Source: Actinoplanes sp. NBRC 103695 (GTDB taxonomy: Bacteria; Actinomycetota; Actinomycetes; Mycobacteriales; Micromonosporaceae). From it: a DNA stretch of 64,000 nt. The stretch lies in NCBI RefSeq assembly GCF_030269485.1, contig NZ_BSTL01000018.1, forward strand, positions 1 to 64,000, given 5' to 3'. The translations under genes and the position numbers were made by a program. Of the stretch, positions 31,510-40,009 are shown one piece after another; positions within the stretch are counted from its first letter, which is position 1; each line of letters starts with the position of its first letter. The notes under the pieces are model-generated. The model was given only the letters and a program-made list of their open reading frames with translations. It was not told the DNA's origin and made no database searches.

Positions 31510-31541
31510 GTCGGAGCCCGCCAGGCGGCGCGGGCTCCGAC
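31510..31541 (-). terminator. Hairpin between precursor peptide and lanB (attenuator or mRNA stabiliser)
   Basis: A perfect 11-bp inverted repeat, GTCGGAGCCCG with CGGGCTCCGAC, around a 10-base loop. It lies 22 bases past the precursor stop and 30 bases before the lanB ATG. There is no U-tract. In many class I lanthipeptide operons a partial terminator here lets the precursor be made in large excess over the enzymes; the same role is inferred. Confidence 0.75.
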
Positions 31542-31563
31542 GACGTCAGGGGTGGAAACGGCG

Positions 31564-31767
31564 TTAGCGCGGGTCGTACGAGGACGTGGAGCACGCGCTG
31601 GTGCTACACGTCGATCCGCAGCCGTCGTTGGTGTTGCACATGAAGATCGTCAGCGGCGTCGTGGCCTCGACCACGCGCATATCCAACTCGAAGTCGTCAT
31701 CGGTGACGACCTCGGCGTCGGGTGCGGTGGGGGCGTCGAGGACCGCAGTCTGCGGGGCCATCGACAT
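31564..31767 (-). CDS. FxLD family lanthipeptide precursor
   Basis: A 67-residue peptide. The leader is acidic and carries the family motif TDDDFELDMRVVE at residues 22-34 (F-x-L-D at 26-29), recognised by class I dehydratases. The core from about residue 40 holds four cysteines (44, 50, 54, 59) among many Ser and Thr residues, ending CSTSACSTSSYDPR, so up to four (methyl)lanthionine rings could form. The ATG at 31767 has aaggagag at good spacing; an ATG at 31761 is possible. The methyltransferase gene is immediately upstream and lanB downstream. No protease or dedicated transporter is evident nearby. Confidence 0.93.
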   Translation of the reverse strand: MSMAPQTAVLDAPTAPDAEVVTDDDFELDMRVVEATTPLTIFMCNTNDGCGSTCSTSACSTSSYDPR

Positions 31768-31834
31768 CACTCTCCTTACGGGGTGCGAAGGGTTTGTTGG
31801 CCACCTGGCCTGGTGCGGTTGAGCCGCGCGCCGC

Positions 31835-33121
31835 TCACCCGCGTGCGGGCCAGGAGATCGTGACGACGCCGTGCGTCTTGTCCATGACGGCGGCGTCGGC
31901 GGGAATCTGGGAGTGGTCGCTGCCGGCGGGCCAGTACCCGAACATCGGCTCGGTGTGCCGGCCGTGGCGGTCCCACGCCCGGATCTGCTCCACGACGGCC
32001 GTCGCGGCGAGTTCGCCGTCGCGGCCGTAGGCGCAGGCGCCGAACTCCACGCCGGCCCCGTCGAGCGCGGGCCGGATCGCCAGGTAGGCGAAGCCGGCGC
32101 CGCGCACGGCGCCGAACGGGAACCAGGTGCCACGCTCGGCGGCCAGCTCGGTACCGTCGTCAACAGTCAGCAGGCAGAACCCGGGCAGGTGCCAGGCGAA
32201 CCACAGGTACAGGTCAGCGAACGAGGTCCGGTGTTTGATCGTCGCCCCGGACCACACCTCGGTCCGGTCGGTCGCGAGCACACCGTCCAGCGGGCTCATG
32301 TCATCGGGTACGCCGGAGTCGAACCGCAGCTTCACCTGCTTGCCGTTCGGATCCGTCAGCATGAACACCCGCTCTGGGTGCCGGCCGGCGCCCTGCATCG
32401 GCACGAACCCGGCCACCTCGATCGACGCACTCTCCAGGTGGTCACCGGTACGGCGGAACCCGATGGTGCGGGTGACCCCGTTCATGATCAGCGGCAGGAC
32501 GAGGACACCCTTGTCGGCAAGGAGGTCCAGCCAGACCGGTGGGATGTCCCAGGCCCCGACCGTCACGATGATCGCGTCGAACTGGCCTTCGCCGGGTACG
32601 CCGTGCTCGGCGTCCGCGACCAGGACCCGAACCCGGCTGCCGTAGCCCGTCTCGTCCACCAGCTTCGCCGCGCGGTCGGTGACCTCGGGGTCGATGTCCA
32701 CGCTGACCACGCGGCCTTTTTCCCCGATGATCTCTGCGATCAGGGCCGCGTTCAGCCCGCCGGAGCCGACTTCGAGGACCCTCATGCCCGGCTGGAGCTC
32801 GGCCTGTTCCAGCATCCGTGCCTGGATGTAGGCCGCGGACACCGACGAGAGCGCCACACCATGCTCGTCGAGCTTGGTCACCACCGCGTCATCCACGGCG
32901 TACGCCTTCTCAAGGGGCACGTCGGCTGGGAGGAACCGCTCTCGGGCTACAGTCCGGAAGGCGGCCTCGACCGCTGGGCTGGTGATCTTCCCATCGGCGC
33001 GGAGGTTCTCGACGAGCGCGGCGCGCAGCTCTGCCGCACGGTCTGCGTTCGGTGCGGCGTCGTCGGTGGATCGTCCGGTCGGTGCGGCGGCCTGCTGGGA
33101 CTCGGCGCTTGGGTCAGTCAC
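31835..33121 (-). CDS. FxLD-system protein-L-isoaspartate O-methyltransferase homologue
   Basis: About 428 residues. The N-terminal half is PCMT-like: FRTVARERFLPADVPLEKAY, SSVSAAYIQARMLEQAEL, then the SAM motif VLEVGSGGLNAALIAE and VVSVDID. A C-terminal extension of about 180 residues is specific to lanthipeptide-associated members. Such enzymes methylate Asp side chains of modified precursors; from there aspartimide or isoaspartate can arise. The precursor core contains Asp48 and Asp65 as possible targets. The GTG at 33121 with aagggaag upstream was chosen; in-frame ATGs at 33136, 33145 and 33172 remain possible. Confidence 0.88.
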   Translation of the reverse strand: MTDPSAESQQAAAPTGRSTDDAAPNADRAAELRAALVENLRADGKITSPAVEAAFRTVARERFLPADVPLEKAYAVDDAVVTKLDEHGVALSSVSAAYIQARMLEQAELQPGMRVLEVGSGGLNAALIAEIIGEKGRVVSVDIDPEVTDRAAKLVDETGYGSRVRVLVADAEHGVPGEGQFDAIIVTVGAWDIPPVWLDLLADKGVLVLPLIMNGVTRTIGFRRTGDHLESASIEVAGFVPMQGAGRHPERVFMLTDPNGKQVKLRFDSGVPDDMSPLDGVLATDRTEVWSGATIKHRTSFADLYLWFAWHLPGFCLLTVDDGTELAAERGTWFPFGAVRGAGFAYLAIRPALDGAGVEFGACAYGRDGELAATAVVEQIRAWDRHGRHTEPMFGYWPAGSDHSQIPADAAVMDKTHGVVTISWPARG

Positions 33122-33235
33122 GGTGCTTCCCTTCATCACTGGCATGTTCTGGACAACGGAAGTCACTGGCATCACGGCACCGCGCGCCGGCACCTACACG
33201 GCCTCGGCCTGCGGTTCGTGCGAGAGTCGGCTGGC

Positions 33236-33571
33236 TCACCTGGCACCGCCGTTCGCGGTCAGCGCGCTCAACGCGTCCAGTAGTCGACGGCCGGAGCCGT
33301 GGTACCACAGTGCCGACACGCCGAGGCTGACGGTGAGCCGGTACTGGTCGTGTGGGGACGGGTACACCGCAGCCAGCTTGCGGCTCAGACTCTCGCTGAG
33401 CGGCGTGACGTCGCAGTCGAGGCAGACTGTCTCAATGGTGCGGATTATCAGATCGCCACCGCCGGCGAGCCAGAACGCTTCGGCGTAGTGCTCGACCAGC
33501 CGGTTGTACCACCAGGCCGGGTCGACGATCAGCTCTAGGCAGGGGCGCAACAGCGTCAGGTTGATCGTCAT
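33236..33571 (-). CDS. Small hypothetical protein upstream of the lanthipeptide genes
   Basis: I do not recognise this 111-residue protein. It is largely helical, with an aromatic patch PAWWYNRLVEHYAEAFWLAG and two nearby cysteines (VCLDCD). There is no signal peptide. Its ATG overlaps the stop of the endonuclease-fold gene as ATGA, so it is translated from the same message. Co-transcription with the lanthipeptide methyltransferase 115 bases downstream is possible. Confidence 0.65.
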   Translation of the reverse strand: MTINLTLLRPCLELIVDPAWWYNRLVEHYAEAFWLAGGGDLIIRTIETVCLDCDVTPLSESLSRKLAAVYPSPHDQYRLTVSLGVSALWYHGSGRRLLDALSALTANGGAR

Positions 33572-34524
33572 CGCGGCTCGCCCCCCAGTGGTGGGCAGGT
33601 CTCGGCCAGGTCGAACGCGGCGGTGACGAGCCGGTGATCGGATGGCCAGTTGGCCGGGTCGCCGGACGGGATGTGGACTCGGTAGCTATGCGGGTCGACG
33701 TACGGGACCATCGCGGGGTTGGCGACCAGCCAGTCCTTGATGATGGCGCCACCGGAGTCGATGTTGTTGTTGACCGTGGGCAGTAACGCGGTTGCTGAGC
33801 CTGTCTGCCAGGCGAGTTCTGCGATGGCGTGGTAGCCGCATCCGGCAACCCGCCTGTCGCCGTCCCAGTAGCCGAGGAGGTGGTCCACCGCCTCGGTGTC
33901 CGCGACCCATGTTCCGTCGGGCAAGCGACGGGCCTCGGCGCTGCGTCGCTGGGAGCTGGCGACGGTCCAGTCTCGCTGCGGCAGGTGCGGTCCCGACGCG
34001 TTGGCGTTGAGGTCGCCGCCACCGATGACCGGGAGGCGGGTGTCGCGGCCGTATCGGGACAGCCGCGCCGCTTCCTGCCGGCGGATCGTTCCGGAGTCCG
34101 GATGCCAATGGTCGACCCAGGTGAGGAACTCGGCGCGGCTATCGCCGTCCGGCGCGCTGTCGCGGACCGCGAACCGGGCCACGTTAAGCTTGTCCGCGTA
34201 CCCGTAAGGATCGTCCGGGTTCCACCATGTCCGCAGCACGAGCACGGTCGGGTCGTACACGATCGCTGGCGGGATCGGGCCGCGAGGACACGTGCCGAGG
34301 ACCCCAACGTAGGGCACGCCGAGTTCGTCGGACAGGGCCTCCGCCGCGCCATGCAGCCCGACGTTGGCGTTTGCCCGCCACAACTTCGCTTCATTGATCA
34401 ACCACAACGCAGGAGCCGCGTCGAGGTCGGCGGCGGCCCGCTGAAGCCGGCGGAAGTCGTACCCGCCATCAGAGCGCAAGCAACCGCCCATGCAGTTGAA
34501 CAGCGCCGTACCGACCCGGGTCAT
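33568..34524 (-). CDS. Endonuclease/exonuclease/phosphatase (EEP) fold protein
   Basis: A 318-residue protein with the ordered EEP hallmarks: TALFNCMGG at the start, LWLINEAKLW with the metal-binding Glu, VIGGGDLNANASGP with the D-x-N pair, and NWPSDHRLVTA with the terminal Asp-His. Members hydrolyse phosphodiester or phosphomonoester bonds in nucleic acids, lipids or inositol phosphates. The target is unknown. The ATG at 34524 overlaps the DUF574 gene stop as ATGA. No signal peptide is seen, so it is probably cytoplasmic. Confidence 0.8.
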   Translation of the reverse strand: MTRVGTALFNCMGGCLRSDGGYDFRRLQRAAADLDAAPALWLINEAKLWRANANVGLHGAAEALSDELGVPYVGVLGTCPRGPIPPAIVYDPTVLVLRTWWNPDDPYGYADKLNVARFAVRDSAPDGDSRAEFLTWVDHWHPDSGTIRRQEAARLSRYGRDTRLPVIGGGDLNANASGPHLPQRDWTVASSQRRSAEARRLPDGTWVADTEAVDHLLGYWDGDRRVAGCGYHAIAELAWQTGSATALLPTVNNNIDSGGAIIKDWLVANPAMVPYVDPHSYRVHIPSGDPANWPSDHRLVTAAFDLAETCPPLGGEPR

Positions 34525-35390
34525 GATCCGGTCCTCTGCCCGGTGTCGATCCGGGCGACTGCGCCGTAGGCGGCGACGGCCTCTGCGCCGGCTTGTGGGC
34601 TTGGGATGAGGTCGGGACGCCAGTCCACGAGCGAACACACACCTGGGTCCACCAGGCTCAACCCGTTGAAGAACTTCTCGAACTCGTTGCGGGTTCGGGG
34701 GCGGAATGGCCCGTCCTTACCGCGTTCGGCGAGGACACGCAGCCGCTCGAGCGTCTCCTCCGGTAGCGGGTCGTAGGTGGCTTGCGAGATGGCCACGTAG
34801 CTGCCGGGCGGTAGCCGGTCGACCAGCTCCGACATGATGCTGTACGCCTGCTGATCGTCGTCGAGGAAGTGGAGCACGGCGATGAGCAGGACAGCGATCG
34901 GCTTGCCAAAATCGAAGGTGTCGTGCACGGTGCTGTTGGCCAGGATCCTCCCGGGGTCGCGCAGGTCGCCCTCGACGTACCCGGTGACGCCTTCCGGCGT
35001 GCCGATCATCAGCGCTCGGTTATGAACCATCACGAGCGGGTCGTTGTCGACATAGACCACCCGGGCGGCTGGCGTGATGCCCTGCGCGATCTGGTGCACA
35101 TTCGGCTCGGTCGGGATGCCAGTGCCAACGTCGAGGAATTGGGTGATGCCCGCCTCGGCGGCCAAATACCTGACGACCCGATGCATGTATCGGCGGTTTT
35201 CCCGTACGGAGGTGACGATGTCGGGGTACGCCTCCGCGATCCGGTCACCGGATTCCCGATCGGCTGCGAAGTTGTCCTTGCCGCCGAGCCAGTAGTCATA
35301 GCGTCGCGCTGGATGCGGAACGGTGACGTCAATCTTGTCGGCTGGCGCGGTGGCGTCATCGGCGGGAATGCCGGGCGGTGTCGTCGTCAT
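34521..35390 (-). CDS. SAM-dependent methyltransferase, DUF574 family
   Basis: A 289-residue protein of the large actinobacterial DUF574 family: HPARRYDYWLGGKDNFAADRE, RENRRYMHRVVRYLA, FLDVGTGIPTEPNVHQIAQ and VVYVDNDPLVMVHNRALM. The fold is class I methyltransferase. Substrates are undetermined, and genomes often hold dozens of copies. It begins the unit that includes the EEP protein and the small unknown. The ATG at 35390 was chosen because the conserved region starts shortly after; the long upstream open frame has no family similarity. Confidence 0.92.
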   Translation of the reverse strand: MTTTPPGIPADDATAPADKIDVTVPHPARRYDYWLGGKDNFAADRESGDRIAEAYPDIVTSVRENRRYMHRVVRYLAAEAGITQFLDVGTGIPTEPNVHQIAQGITPAARVVYVDNDPLVMVHNRALMIGTPEGVTGYVEGDLRDPGRILANSTVHDTFDFGKPIAVLLIAVLHFLDDDQQAYSIMSELVDRLPPGSYVAISQATYDPLPEETLERLRVLAERGKDGPFRPRTRNEFEKFFNGLSLVDPGVCSLVDWRPDLIPSPQAGAEAVAAYGAVARIDTGQRTGS

Positions 35391-35652
35391 CAGGGAGTCC
35401 GGTCCAAGGGTCGGGTTGCTGGCGCGCCCCGGTGAGCGCGTGGGCGATCGGGGAAAGCAGGCGCTAATCGGGGGTGTGCCGCCGCAGTACGGGGGGCTGA
35501 GACAGCGGCACACCCCCTTGTCCGCCGCCCCGACCGCAGGCGTATTGAGCCTGTCGCGGAGATCGGGCGGCGTCGGCCGCTCGCCGGCCGAGCCGATACG
35601 GCGAGCAGCGAGGTGTGGCGGGGGCGGGTTCGGCGGGCTGCCACGACGGTCC
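35391..35652. other. Intergenic region between two minus-strand operons
   Basis: About 260 bases that should hold the promoter of the DUF574 unit and the end of the permease operon. I see no gene, no clear terminator hairpin and no RNA element here. Confidence 0.3.
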
Positions 35653-36615
35653 TCAGTCCAGTCCCGGACGCCGGGCTTGTTCGATGAACAGGGTGTAGTA
35701 GCGGACCAGGCCATGAGGCACAGGCAGGTACTCGTGGGCGCCGGTCGAGCGTTGTTCGGAGGCCAGCAGCCGGCCATCGGTGGGATCGAACAGGAGTGTG
35801 TATTGCACGCCGCGGCTGGCGAGGCTCACCGCGACACCGGCTCGGCCGAGCCGGTCGGTTGCCCCGATGCGGTAGGTGAGGCCGCCCAGGTCGGCCAGGA
35901 CTCGCAGGACGGCTTGCCGCGCGGGCAGGTTCACGTAGTGCGACCTGTAGAGCTCGTCAACCGCTCGGACGGTCGCCTGCGGTCCGTCTGGCATCGGATC
36001 GGCGACGGCGAGCTGCCGGGCCAACGCGGCTGGCTCGGTGGAGATCGGGCCAGAGATGGGGCTGCGGGCGTTGCCTGCGGAGTAGTTGGTGCGCTTGACG
36101 TGTCCGTGTGCGAACTCGTCGTCCGTAGTCCGGTAGTTGGGGTTCGCGCCCTTGAGCCTGTAGTCCGGCGGGTTCTCGACATCGATCCCCAGGCCGGAGC
36201 CATCTGCGGCTTCCCAGCGACGGATATCGAGGGCGAACACCGCCGGGGTGTTCTCCCGCATCCCGGTTGGCGCGGGCGTGCCCGTGGTGTCGAGGATCCA
36301 GCGCCGCTGACGGTGGTAGGCGTACCCGGTGGCCGAGTCGGCGGGAGCGGCGATGATCGTGTCGGCCAGCCGGATCAGGGCGTCGTACGTGGATTCCGGC
36401 ACTGAGACGGGCGTCGTGCCCGCCACCACAGCCTGAGACGGCGTGGCCCGGTTTCCGTGGTCAGCTCTGCCGCCGACGGTGGCCAGTGCCGGAGCTGCCG
36501 CAGCGAAGACGACGGCGGACACGATCAGCACCTGCCAGAGGCGATGTCGTCGTGGCCGCGCGGCGTCGTCATGAGCCGGCGGCGATGGCTGCCCGGAGCC
36601 GTGGGAGTGGGTCAT
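35653..36615 (-). CDS. CU044_5270 family membrane-anchored protein
   Basis: A 320-residue protein with one transmembrane helix near residues 25-47 (LWQVLIVSAVVFAAAAPALA) and a large outer domain. The family features are visible: RRWILDTTG, GRAGVAVSLASRGVQYTLLF and FDPTDGRLLASEQR near the C-terminus. Members are usually encoded beside ECF sigma factors and are thought to sense or transduce; no sigma factor gene is adjacent here. The ATG at 36615 overlaps the GPP34 stop (ATGA), with a GTG at 36618 as alternative. Confidence 0.82.
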   Translation of the reverse strand: MTHSHGSGQPSPPAHDDAARPRRHRLWQVLIVSAVVFAAAAPALATVGGRADHGNRATPSQAVVAGTTPVSVPESTYDALIRLADTIIAAPADSATGYAYHRQRRWILDTTGTPAPTGMRENTPAVFALDIRRWEAADGSGLGIDVENPPDYRLKGANPNYRTTDDEFAHGHVKRTNYSAGNARSPISGPISTEPAALARQLAVADPMPDGPQATVRAVDELYRSHYVNLPARQAVLRVLADLGGLTYRIGATDRLGRAGVAVSLASRGVQYTLLFDPTDGRLLASEQRSTGAHEYLPVPHGLVRYYTLFIEQARRPGLD

Positions 36616-37397
36616 CACATCGCCGCCACGGCGAGGTCACCGCGACCGGCGTCGACCGCCGTGACCACGGCACGGATCGTCGCCTCGTCGTGCTCGTCGA
36701 CAACGTAACGCAGCCACTCGCTCAGCTCGCGGGTGGACCTGCTGCCGTCGTAGATGAACTCGGCCAACTCCAGCGCGGCCGTCAGGCCGCACAACGCCAC
36801 GGTTTGATTGTCGGGTGCAGCTTGGTGCCGGCCCTGTCGTTCGTAGTAGGCGACAGCGTCTCGCACGTGGGCGCGAGCGCGTACGGCGTAGCCTTCGTGC
36901 ACCGGGAGATGCGTCTCGGTCTTGACCAATCCGCCGTACCGACGAACCTGCGTCCGGCGCAGCAGACCAACCGTGATCATGTTGGCCTGGACCCGCTCGC
37001 AGAGGTCACTCGCCGCAAATCCGCGCAGCCAGGCCCGGACCTGGTCTCCGCTGGTCTGGATGCGCACGGTGCGCTCCACAGCGGCGAGGGCGGAGTCCCT
37101 CAGTGGGCTACCGGTCGGGCCGGGCCGGGCCACTGCCAGCCGGCCAGACTCCGGCCGCCACTGCCGCTGCTTGTAGTCGAAGGCCGAGCCGATGTAGACG
37201 TGGCCGGCGAACCACAGCTCCAGCAGCAACGCCCCGGCCAACCCGATCGCGAGCGACTGTTCGTTGATCAGTGGTTTGCCGCTGTCGTCGTCGTGGGCCA
37301 GCAGGTACAACTCGGCGTGCAGCGGCAGCACCGCTGCCGGGTTGAGTCGGGTCTGATGCACGGGGCGAGCCTCGCCAGCGGTCGCGTAGGTGGTCAT
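36615..37397 (-). CDS. GPP34 family (GOLPH3/VPS74-like) phosphoprotein
   Basis: A 260-residue protein. LPLHAELYLLAHDDDSGKP and AIGLAGALLLELWFAGHVYI match the start of the bacterial GOLPH3-like family, and LCGLTAALELAEFIYDGSRS is the typical final helix set. Eukaryotic homologues bind phosphatidylinositol-4-phosphate in the Golgi; the bacterial role is unclear, though some act near transport or secondary-metabolism genes. Four-base overlaps on both sides place it firmly inside the permease-amidase operon. Confidence 0.88.
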   Translation of the reverse strand: MTTYATAGEARPVHQTRLNPAAVLPLHAELYLLAHDDDSGKPLINEQSLAIGLAGALLLELWFAGHVYIGSAFDYKQRQWRPESGRLAVARPGPTGSPLRDSALAAVERTVRIQTSGDQVRAWLRGFAASDLCERVQANMITVGLLRRTQVRRYGGLVKTETHLPVHEGYAVRARAHVRDAVAYYERQGRHQAAPDNQTVALCGLTAALELAEFIYDGSRSTRELSEWLRYVVDEHDEATIRAVVTAVDAGRGDLAVAAM

Positions 37398-38407
37398 CGG
37401 ACGCCGACCTCGGACACCGGCCGGGGTGTAGCGCGCAGCCGCTCGTGGGCGCCCTCGTACGCGGCGGCCCCGCGAAGGAGGGCTTTGGGCATGCGGGCGA
37501 GCATCGTGTAGTTCGGGTCGCACACGTTGCCCACCGGCGCCGTCCCGGCCTGCGCCACGAGCTGGTACGCATCGAGGGTGGCCAGGCCGGTCAGCTCGCT
37601 GACCCATTGGACCAGGTCGTGTTGGCTGATCCGGAACGCGTCTTCGAGGGGCCGGGCACAGCCGATCGACAACAGCCCGTCGCTGGTCTCCAGGCGCGGC
37701 GTCGGCGTGGACGCCCCTTTGATGACTTCGACGGTGATGGTGGTGTGCATCGCCGTCTCGACCGCGACGCCGGAGACCTCGCCCTGGCCCTGGCGGGCGT
37801 GTCCGTCGCCGAGCGCCAGCATGGCTCCGTGCACGAACACCGGCAGATACAGCGTGGTGCCGGCCCGCAGCTCCGGGGTGTCGAGGTTCCCGCCGTGCAC
37901 ATCGCAGGTGATCGTGGAGATGGCCTGCCATCCGGCGGGGGCGACGCCGACGGTGCCGTGCATCGGCTCCAATGGCAGGTCCACCGTGTGATCGCTCTCG
38001 CGGGCCTGGAATCGGACTGTGCCAGCGGCGGCATCGATCGGGTACATCCACACCTGCTCGTCCAGCGGCGGCTGCAACGTCGCAGTGGTGTGGGTCGAGG
38101 TGAGCGCCCCGAAGTGCGGGAAGGTGCTCGACACGCCCCAGTCTCGGGCCGGGGTGATGTCGAGGAAGTGCACGGCGAGGGTGTCGCCGGGCTCGGCGCC
38201 GTCGATGTAGAACGGGCCAGTGACCGGGTTGAGGTACGGCATCTGGCACACCCGCGTGGGCAGGTCGTCGATCGTCTTGACGGCACCGCCGAAGCAGTCC
38301 TCCGTGTAAACGGTGCGCACCTCACCCGGGCCGAGGTCCCGGACCGGTTCCCGGCCGCCGAACGTGTAGCCCAGCTCGGCCGGCTTCGGCACATAGATGT
38401 CGCTCAT
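37394..38407 (-). CDS. Acetamidase/formamidase family protein
   Basis: A 337-residue FmdA/AmdA-type hydrolase. Motifs are GPFYIDGAEPGDTLAVHFLD, PHFGAL, CDVHGGNLDTPELRAGTTLY and VFVHGAMLALGDGHARQGQGE, the last being the family signature with the metal-binding Asp-Gly-His. The enzymes hydrolyse formamide or short amides to ammonia and acid, in the cytoplasm. With the amino-acid permease four bases upstream, uptake and deamidation of an amide or amino-acid derivative is likely. The C-terminal end is slightly variable. Confidence 0.92.
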   Translation of the reverse strand: MSDIYVPKPAELGYTFGGREPVRDLGPGEVRTVYTEDCFGGAVKTIDDLPTRVCQMPYLNPVTGPFYIDGAEPGDTLAVHFLDITPARDWGVSSTFPHFGALTSTHTTATLQPPLDEQVWMYPIDAAAGTVRFQARESDHTVDLPLEPMHGTVGVAPAGWQAISTITCDVHGGNLDTPELRAGTTLYLPVFVHGAMLALGDGHARQGQGEVSGVAVETAMHTTITVEVIKGASTPTPRLETSDGLLSIGCARPLEDAFRISQHDLVQWVSELTGLATLDAYQLVAQAGTAPVGNVCDPNYTMLARMPKALLRGAAAYEGAHERLRATPRPVSEVGVR

Positions 38408-38410
38408 CGG

Positions 38411-39889
38411 TCAGACCGCCTCGTGGACCGGGGTCAGGTGCGGCTGCGCCGGTTCCATGCCGGACAGCCTCGGTCGTCGGCCGGCGGCGTACATGATGAT
38501 GAGCACCAGGATGCCGAGGCCGATCCAGACGAAGCCGAGTTTCTGCGCGGCGACGTTGGCGTTCCAGATGACGAAGCCGAGGATGGTCGCGCCGATGGCC
38601 GGCATCACCAGGTGCGCGAACAGGTTCCGGCTCCGGCGGCGGAACATGTAGTAGACGATCACGGACAGGTGCAGCAGCAGGAACGCGGTCAGCGCCCCGA
38701 AGTTGATCAGGCTGGAGAGCAGGCTGATTCCATCGGCGCGGCTGTTCATGTACAGGCCCAGCGCCAGGCTCACGGCGGCGACGAGCATGATTGCGTTGCG
38801 GGGAACGTTGTGTTTGCGGGACACCTTCGCCAGGAAGCTCGGGAGCTGCTTGTCGCGTGCCATCGCGTACAGCAGCCGGGAGATCGCGACCTGGGCGACC
38901 ATCGAGTCCGGCAGGCCCCACGCGATGGCGGTGGCGACCGCGCAGAGTGTGGCCAGCCAGTGGCCGCCAGCGACCTGGGCTGCGTCGTAAAAGGCGGTAC
39001 CGCCCGGGTCGCCGTTGGCGATCAGGGCTTGCGGGTCTGGGGTCAGGATGGCCGCCAACCAGGTCTGCGCGATGAACAGCACACCGGCCAGCAGCAGCGC
39101 TCCGGCCATGGCTCGGCCGACGAGCTTGCCGCCGCCGCGGCTTTCCTCGGCGAGCATGGAGATGCCGTCGAAGCCCAAGAAGCTGAGCACCGCGACGGCG
39201 GTCGCCGCGAGCACGATCGACAGCGTGAAGGTATGCGGGTTGTAGAGCGGCTCCCACGTCCAGTGGCCCTTGCCCGACAGCACGGCCCAGACCCCGACGC
39301 CGATGAAGATCCCCAGCACTGCCAGCTCGCCGAGCAGCATGAACCAGGTGAACCGGGCGGTCATCTTGATGCCCAAGGTGTTGATGATCGTGTTGGCCAG
39401 CACGAACGCGACCAGCCACGCCCACACCGGGACCGCCGACAGGATCGGCACGGTGGCGACGCTGGCGTGTATCGCGACCGAGGCCACCAGGTACAGCAGC
39501 GACGGGACGAGGATGTAGTCGAGCATGATCGCCCACCCGGCCACGAACCCGAACGGGGCGCCGATGCCTCGGCCGACGTAGTTGTAGACCGACCCGGACA
39601 GCGGGAACGCGTTGACCATCCGCGAGTACGAGAACGCCGTGAAGACCAGCGCGACCATGCCGATGGCGTACGCCATCACGACCATGCCGCCGGAGGCGGA
39701 GAAGACGGCGCCGTAGATGGCCATTGGTGCAATCGGCACCATGAAGATCAGCCCGTACGCGAGCAGGTCGCGGAACCGCAGCACCCGTCGTAGCTCTTGC
39801 TGATAGCCGAACTGTTGCAACTCGTTGACCGGATACGACACCGGAGGTCCTTCCGCCGTTGGCTTCATTGAGGGGGTGGTGAAGTCCAT
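38411..39889 (-). CDS. APC family amino-acid permease
   Basis: A 492-residue integral membrane protein with about 12 hydrophobic helices. The APC signature is near the start: LRFRDLLAYGLIFMVPIAPM and FSYSRMVNAFPLSGSVYNYV, with FLGFDGISMLAEESRGGGK in helix 6. It probably imports an amino acid or amine using the proton or sodium gradient. It is the first gene of an operon with the amidase, GPP34 and CU044 proteins; the amidase starts four bases after its stop. Confidence 0.92.
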   Translation of the reverse strand: MDFTTPSMKPTAEGPPVSYPVNELQQFGYQQELRRVLRFRDLLAYGLIFMVPIAPMAIYGAVFSASGGMVVMAYAIGMVALVFTAFSYSRMVNAFPLSGSVYNYVGRGIGAPFGFVAGWAIMLDYILVPSLLYLVASVAIHASVATVPILSAVPVWAWLVAFVLANTIINTLGIKMTARFTWFMLLGELAVLGIFIGVGVWAVLSGKGHWTWEPLYNPHTFTLSIVLAATAVAVLSFLGFDGISMLAEESRGGGKLVGRAMAGALLLAGVLFIAQTWLAAILTPDPQALIANGDPGGTAFYDAAQVAGGHWLATLCAVATAIAWGLPDSMVAQVAISRLLYAMARDKQLPSFLAKVSRKHNVPRNAIMLVAAVSLALGLYMNSRADGISLLSSLINFGALTAFLLLHLSVIVYYMFRRRSRNLFAHLVMPAIGATILGFVIWNANVAAQKLGFVWIGLGILVLIIMYAAGRRPRLSGMEPAQPHLTPVHEAV

Positions 39890-39970
39890 GTGGCCGACAT
39901 GGGCGAAGGTCGGTCGCGTCTCCGCTAGGTGCCTCGTAGCCGAACGCTGCGGCAGGAGCGGACCACGCGA

Positions 39971-40002
39971 CCCGCCGCCGCGCCTTTGGCAACGACGGCG
40001 GG
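39971..40002 (-). terminator. Possible terminator of the zinc-ribbon gene
   Basis: CCCGCCG and CGGCGGG form a 7-bp stem with an 18-base loop, eight bases past the stop of the minus-strand gene at 40010. No T-run follows, as is common in high-GC actinomycetes. Confidence 0.4.
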
Positions 40003-40009
40003 CGCAGCT

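Noticed and set aside
37445..39793. 782-codon plus-strand frame across the amidase and permease
   Set aside because: It crosses three well-supported minus-strand genes and reads as repetitive basic and acidic residues.
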